DNA of 64,000 bases from Kluyvera ascorbata ATCC 33433 (GTDB taxonomy: Bacteria > Pseudomonadota > Gammaproteobacteria > Enterobacterales > Enterobacteriaceae), in assembly GCF_000735365.1 (NCBI RefSeq), contig NZ_JMPL01000010.1, positions 16,481-80,480 on the forward strand, given 5' to 3'. Below are positions 56,991 through 64,000 of this stretch, one piece after another (position 1 is the stretch's first letter; each line of letters begins with the position of its first letter). The position numbers and the translations under genes are program-made. The notes below the pieces were generated by a model, which searched no databases, had not been told where the DNA came from, and worked only from the letters and a program-made list of their open reading frames with translations.

Positions 56991-58490
56991 TTATTTGCCA
57001 ATCATCGTCGACATGGTTTCTGCGATAAATTGCGCTCGTGCGCCAAATATTACCTGAATTCCGTGATCGCCGACGAAAACGACCCCGCGAGCGCCGATAT
57101 TGTTCAGCCCATCTTTGTCCACCGGCCCTTTATCCGCCACTTCAAGACGCAGGCGGGTAATGCAGGAGCCCACGGAAGCGATGTTATGCTCGCCGCCCAG
57201 CAGGTCGATAATCTCCGTTGCCAGATCTTCGTCGGTTTTGTCGTTGGCGCTGACCGTGGTTTCCGTGCGGCCCGGCGTTTTGACGTCGAAACGGCGAATC
57301 ACAAAGCGGAAGGTGAAGTAGTAAATCAGCCCCATCGGGATACCGACGATAATCGCGTTCAGGAAGTTGGTCTGGTAGCCGTTAAACGACGGCAGGATCC
57401 CGAAGGAGATGTAGTCGATAAGCCCGGCCGAGAACGACTTGGCGATATGCGCATGCAGCAGGTACATCACCATGTAGGAGAGACCGGCCATGATGGCGTT
57501 GAAGACGTAGAGAATTGGCGCCACAAAGATAAAGGTGAACTCAACCGGCTCGGTGATCCCGGTCAGGAAGCAGGTCAGCGCGGCGGAGAACAGAATACCG
57601 GCGGCGATTTTTTTATTCTTAGTGTGCGCTTCGTGGTACATCGCCAGACAGGCCGCTGGCAGCGCGAACAGCATCAGCGGGAACTCGCCCTGCATGAATT
57701 TACCGGCGTTCTGGTAGGTATCGCTGCTGAAGGATTTCACCCCTTCTTCCAGCATTTTGAACCAGATAGTCTGGTCGCCGTGGATAACCTGACCGGCGTG
57801 GGTGGTGTAGTCGCCGAAGGAGTACCAGAACGACGGATACCAGATGTGGTGCAGGCCGAGCGGAATCAACGCACGTTCAACCAGTCCGAAGATAAAGGTC
57901 GAGGCTGCCTGATTATCACCGTTGATAACCACAGACAGCGCATCAATACCCGCCTGAATGTGCTGCCAGATGTATGGCAGGATCAGACCGAGCACGAACG
58001 ACAGCAGCGCGGTGGCAATCGCCACGAAGCGTTTGCCGGAGAAGAAGCCGAGGAATTCAGGCAGCTGCATTTTGTGGAAGCGGTTAAAGCACCACGCCGC
58101 CAGGATGCCGCAAATCAGGCCGCCAAAGACACCCATCTGCAGGGTTGGAATCCCCACCACCATCGCGTATTTCCCGCCTTGTCCCGCCATTTCCGGCGTA
58201 ATGCCCAGCACGGTACTGATGGTGATGTTGGTAACAAACACGGAGACGGCGGCGGACAGCGCCGCGATGCCGGATTCGGAGGCCAGGCCGACGGCAGAGC
58301 CGATGGCAAACAGCATTGGCAGGTTGTCGAAGATAATCCCACCGGCGTTCATCATCAGCGGCAGATGGAATTTATCCCCGAACGCCAGCAGCAAACCCGC
58401 CGCGGGCAGAAGCGAGATCGGCAGCATCAGCGCGCGGCCAATCATCGACAGTTTGGAAAGCGATTTAACAACACTTTGAATCAGACTCAT
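56991..58490 (-). CDS. PTS permease, EIICB (MalX-like, glucose/maltose/GlcNAc family)
   Basis: The 499-aa protein has an N-terminal EIIC membrane domain of ~10 helices (~20-385; conserved GITEPVEFTFIFVAPILY) and a C-terminal EIIB domain with the phospho-cysteine in SVGSCITRLRLEV. There is no EIIA, so it should use EIIA-Glc (Crr). It is closest in layout to MalX. With the adjacent LacI-type gene it forms a two-gene unit inserted between metL and metF. No catabolic hydrolase (malY, glucosidase) is present. Confidence 0.9.
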   Translation of the reverse strand: MSLIQSVVKSLSKLSMIGRALMLPISLLPAAGLLLAFGDKFHLPLMMNAGGIIFDNLPMLFAIGSAVGLASESGIAALSAAVSVFVTNITISTVLGITPEMAGQGGKYAMVVGIPTLQMGVFGGLICGILAAWCFNRFHKMQLPEFLGFFSGKRFVAIATALLSFVLGLILPYIWQHIQAGIDALSVVINGDNQAASTFIFGLVERALIPLGLHHIWYPSFWYSFGDYTTHAGQVIHGDQTIWFKMLEEGVKSFSSDTYQNAGKFMQGEFPLMLFALPAACLAMYHEAHTKNKKIAAGILFSAALTCFLTGITEPVEFTFIFVAPILYVFNAIMAGLSYMVMYLLHAHIAKSFSAGLIDYISFGILPSFNGYQTNFLNAIIVGIPMGLIYYFTFRFVIRRFDVKTPGRTETTVSANDKTDEDLATEIIDLLGGEHNIASVGSCITRLRLEVADKGPVDKDGLNNIGARGVVFVGDHGIQVIFGARAQFIAETMSTMIGK

Positions 58491-58551
58491 ACTGATTTCC
58501 CCCGATAGACGCCTCTTCGTGCGTGCTTTTAGTAACCCTGTTTATATTAGG

Positions 58552-58577
58552 TATAACGTTATAGTAGAACGTTCTAC
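58552..58577. promoter_or_regulatory. Two adjacent LacI-family operators
   Basis: TATAACGTTATA (58552-58563) and GTAGAACGTTCTAC (58564-58577) are both perfect palindromes centred on CG, 13 bp apart. They lie ~65-85 bp upstream of the PTS start. MalI of E. coli binds a related AACGTT-centred palindrome. Confidence 0.8.
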
Positions 58578-58869
58578 TTATCGTGAAACAAGTCATTAAC
58601 GTCTGCAATTGAATTTTTGTTTAGTAGGCGAATGCGTGAAAAATATGAGATCTAGTTCTCAAATTCTATGCCATAGTGAAAGTGTGGTTAATGTGACCAG
58701 ACGGGGAGCGTGTGAGAGGGTTGCCAAACTATTTATGTGCGGGAAATCGTTCTCTGACAGCACAGCCTGCTCCATTTACCGGAGAGGTGAAAATTTTTCA
58801 TCTTGATTGCAGAGAACTCACTTTTTACGCGGATTTTTCTATTGACGACTGACCGCTTTTGGGGCACTT

Positions 58870-58901
58870 TTACATCCAGACGTCTAAACGGATAGATGTT
58901 T
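58870..58901. promoter_or_regulatory. Four tandem MetJ boxes, metF
   Basis: TTACATCC, AGACGTCT (a perfect consensus box), AAACGGAT and AGATGTTT lie end to end ~42-73 bp upstream of metF. Confidence 0.88.
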
Positions 58902-58939
58902 ACAACACAACAATAATGACACGTGATTGATAGGGGTAA

Positions 58940-59830
<891 letters not shown>

Positions 59831-59836
59831 TATTTT

Positions 59837-59919
59837 GCCGGATAGCGCTACGCTTATCCGGTATCCGGCCTACGACATTGGTATTTTGTAGGCCCGGTAA
59901 GCGAAGCGCCACCGGGCAG
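59837..59919. repeat. REP pair after metF
   Basis: GCCGGATAGCGCTACGCTTATCCGG with GTATCCGGCCTAC is followed by GTAGGCCCGGTAAGCG…CCACCGGGC in opposite orientation, in the metF-katG spacer. Confidence 0.85.
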
Positions 59920-60159
59920 CGGCTCGCGTTCAAATTCCCTGCTTAGAAATAAGAAACTCCTTATATTTTGAGGGGTTTCTTGTCGTTTCTCTCGATCGAT
60001 CACAGTCAACTTACCCCAAATTATGTAAGGATAAGGCTGACCTGCGCAGAAATTCCTCTCTGACAAGGGAAAAATAAGAGGAATTAACTATCAAATCCGT
60101 GGGTCATTTCAGCTATAACTTATCAGCAGGGGTGTATATCTTAACGATAAATACTGTAA

Positions 60160-62346
<2,187 letters not shown>

Positions 62347-62363
62347 GGTGGGCGTGATGGAAT

Positions 62364-62393
62364 AAAAAAATCCCCGCGAAAGCGGGGATTTTT
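62364..62393 (+). terminator. Terminator of katG
   Basis: AAAAATCCCCGC / GCGGGGATTTTT with loop GAAA. Confidence 0.9.
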
Positions 62394-62408
62394 GTTCGTG
62401 GGCTTAAG

Positions 62409-62478
62409 GTAGCCCGGACGAGACGCGTTAGCGGCGACTCCGGGGAGGTCCCGGCGTCACTTCGTTCGGCCGGGCTAC
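62409..62478. repeat. Long imperfect palindrome between katG and gldA
   Basis: GTAGCCCGGACGAGACGCG… ends with GGCCGGGCTAC, with internal pairing of GCGACTCCGG- and CCCGGCGTC-type segments. It is a 70-bp REP-like element ending 9 bp before the gldA stop. Confidence 0.75.
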
Positions 62479-62487
62479 TTTATTTCA

Positions 62488-63591
62488 TTACTCCCACTCG
62501 TGCAGAAAACGCTGCCCATACTGATCGGCCACCAACAGCGCCGCGTAAACGCGGTCAGGGTCCGCGCCGCCAGGCATGTTGTGGATGGTTTCCCCTTCGG
62601 CGCAGGCCGCTTCCGCGACCAGGCGCATTTTCGCCGGAATATCTTCTTTGATATCCAGCCGCGCCAGGGTGATCGGCAGGCCGACGCTGTGGCACAGGGC
62701 GGCAACGGTTTCAATTTCTTCCACTGAGGCGTTTTCCAGAACCAGCTGAGTCAGCGTACCGAACGCGACTTTCTCGCCATGGTAGTAATGATGCGCGTCC
62801 GGAATCGCCGTCATGCCGTTGTGGATGGCGTGTGCTGCGGCCAGACCACCGCTCTCAAAGCCGACGCCGCTCAGATAGGTGTTGGCCTCAATCACGCGCT
62901 CCAACGCTGGAGTCACCACGTGCTGCTCGGCGGCCAGCATTGCTTTTTCGCCTTCTTCAATTAGCGTGTTGTAGCACAGCTCGGCCAGCGCCAGCGCGGC
63001 TTGGGTGCATTTGCCGCCGGCCATGGTGGTGGCGCCGCTGCGTGAGCAGGCGCGTGCTTCAAACCAGGTGGCCAGCGCATCGCCAATACCGGCTGCCAGC
63101 AGACGTGCTGGGGCACCGGCGACAATTTTGGTGTCGACGATAACCATGTTCGGGTTATGCGGCAGCATCAGATAGCGGTCGAATTCACCGTCATCGGTAT
63201 ACAGAACGGAGAGCGCGCTGCACGGTGCATCGGTAGAGGCGATGGTGGGAACAATCGCGACCGGCAGATTCATAAAGTGGGCCAGCGCTTTAGCGGTATC
63301 CAGCGTTTTCCCACCGCCGATGCCTAAAATGGCGCTGCATTTTGCGCTGTTTGCCACGTCTTGCAGACGGTTAACTTCGTTCTGCGAGCACTCGCCGCCG
63401 AACGGCGCGATTTCAACGGACAAGCCTGCGCCGGTCAGGCTTTTACGCAGCGTCTCTTCGGCAAATCCCAGCACGAACTTATCACCGACGACCAGCCAGC
63501 TATTGGCCATTGGTTTCAGGTAGTCACCAAGACGTGTGATCACGTCTGCACCCTGAATATACTTACCTGGTGATTGAATAATGCGATCCAT
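62488..63591 (-). CDS. gldA: Glycerol dehydrogenase
   Basis: The 367-aa NAD-dependent enzyme is the length of E. coli GldA. The NAD-binding segment [17 protein letters not shown] and the zinc ligands in [14 protein letters not shown] (Asp), [11 protein letters not shown] (His) and [11 protein letters not shown] (His) are present. It oxidises glycerol to dihydroxyacetone. It lies 9 bp downstream of fsaB, and the two are likely co-transcribed. Confidence 0.97.
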   Translation of the reverse strand: MDRIIQSPGKYIQGADVITRLGDYLKPMANSWLVVGDKFVLGFAEETLRKSLTGAGLSVEIAPFGGECSQNEVNRLQDVANSAKCSAILGIGGGKTLDTAKALAHFMNLPVAIVPTIASTDAPCSALSVLYTDDGEFDRYLMLPHNPNMVIVDTKIVAGAPARLLAAGIGDALATWFEARACSRSGATTMAGGKCTQAALALAELCYNTLIEEGEKAMLAAEQHVVTPALERVIEANTYLSGVGFESGGLAAAHAIHNGMTAIPDAHHYYHGEKVAFGTLTQLVLENASVEEIETVAALCHSVGLPITLARLDIKEDIPAKMRLVAEAACAEGETIHNMPGGADPDRVYAALLVADQYGQRFLHEWE

Positions 63592-63600
63592 ACATTTCTC

Positions 63601-64000
63601 CTACAGGTTCAGATTACCAAATGCGTTTTTCCAGTCTTGCTCAAACTTCTCTATAGCTGACTCTACTGCGGGAGTGCCGAGCATTTGTTGCGCTACATCT
63701 AAAGGAAGTGTGATGGCTTCACATCCAGCCAATAAACAGTCCAACGCCTGGCGCGGGGTTTTGAAACTGGCGGCCAGCACTTTGCTCTCCGGGGCGTGCA
63801 GTTCCAGCAATGATTGCAGCTCCTGAACCATACGAATGCCGTCCCCGCCCTGTGCATCAACGCGGTTGACGTATGGCGCAACGTATTTTGCACCTGCCAG
63901 CGCCGCCAGTAGCCCCTGAGAGGCACTGTAGACGGCGGTGCCAAGCGTTGGGATACCTTCTTTTTCTAGGAGCTTAATGGCGCAAGACCTTCGGCGGTGA
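63601..64000 (-). pseudogene. fsaB: Fructose-6-phosphate aldolase FsaB (TalC), 5' end outside window, frameshift near 63980
   Basis: Read on the minus strand, codons up to ~63982 translate as [23 protein letters not shown], then [19 protein letters not shown], and continue to the C-terminus (FGNLNL). This matches E. coli FsaB residues ~95-220. Upstream of 63982 the matching sequence (TAEGLA) is in a different phase: GCGCCATTAAG occurs where GCGGCCATTAAG is expected, so one base is missing. It is therefore either a broken gene or a sequencing error. The intact enzyme is a class I aldolase making fructose-6-phosphate from dihydroxyacetone and glyceraldehyde-3-phosphate. Confidence 0.8.

Noticed and set aside
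57030-58508. 492-codon open frame antisense to the PTS gene
   Set aside because: It mirrors a well-supported EIICB gene; the product has low-complexity composition and no ribosome-binding site or family resemblance.
58609-58806. 65-codon frame between the PTS gene and metF
   Set aside because: No ribosome-binding site, no recognisable domain, and it lies in an AT-rich control region.

Overview
The window is chromosomal DNA of an enteric gammaproteobacterium (family Enterobacteriaceae). Gene order and protein sequences follow the Escherichia coli stretch typA–yihXY–dtd–fdhE–fdoIHG–fdhD–rha–sodA–cpx–pfkA–hslVU–ftsN–priA–rpmE–metJBL–metF–katG–gldA–fsaB. Several loci differ from E. coli K-12, and an ERIC element and REP-type repeats are present. 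I would place it in the Enterobacter/Klebsiella/Lelliottia–Raoultella neighbourhood, but the species cannot be fixed from this window alone. Both ends cut genes: typA lacks its GTPase half on the left and fsaB lacks its N-terminus on the right.

Layout. 1–4.3 kb: typA (3' part), yihX, yihY, dtd and fabY. 4.4–6.1 kb: an HSL-type esterase and a HigBA-like toxin–antitoxin pair. 6.1–12.9 kb: formate dehydrogenase O (fdoGHI, with an in-frame selenocysteine UGA) and the accessory genes fdhE and fdhD. 12.9–15.6 kb: an accessory island bounded by two nearly identical copies of a DUF1471 gene. It carries a 230-aa protein with a long glycine-rich apolar stretch, two paralogous ~61-aa membrane proteins, a degenerate relic of the 230-aa gene's 3' end, and an orphan type VI secretion Hcp. 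I read this as an Hcp-linked effector/immunity array, and it is the most novel item here. 15.6–19 kb: azlCD-type amino acid exporter with an XRE–cupin regulator, and a carbohydrate porin frameshifted before its last strand. 19–32 kb: a rhamnose locus with rhaBAD, rhaSR, rhaT, rhaM, a lactaldehyde-reductase-like dehydrogenase and also an ABC rhamnose transporter.

32–47.4 kb: housekeeping and stress genes (sodA, yiiM, cpxAR/cpxP with the CpxQ sRNA, fieF, pfkA, rraA, menA, hslUV, ftsN, cytR, priA, rpmE). pfkA lies directly beside rraA, so the sbp–cdh–tpiA–fpr–glpFKX–zapB block found between them in E. coli is absent here. 47.4–50.3 kb: a KdgM-type porin with a GPH sugar symporter, then a very small gene with a perfect CRP site, a promoter and a terminator. 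50.3–64 kb: the methionine regulon (metJ, metB, metL, metF, with MetJ boxes) interrupted by a carboxymuconolactone-decarboxylase/LysR pair and a MalI/MalX-like LacI regulator plus PTS permease, then katG, gldA and a frameshifted fsaB end.

Many neighbouring genes share ATGA-type overlaps (yihX-yihY-dtd-fabY, fdoH-fdoI-fdhE, rhaB-rhaA, rhaP-rhaQ, cpxR-cpxA), indicating co-translated operons. No tRNA, rRNA, CRISPR array, insertion sequence or prophage was seen.
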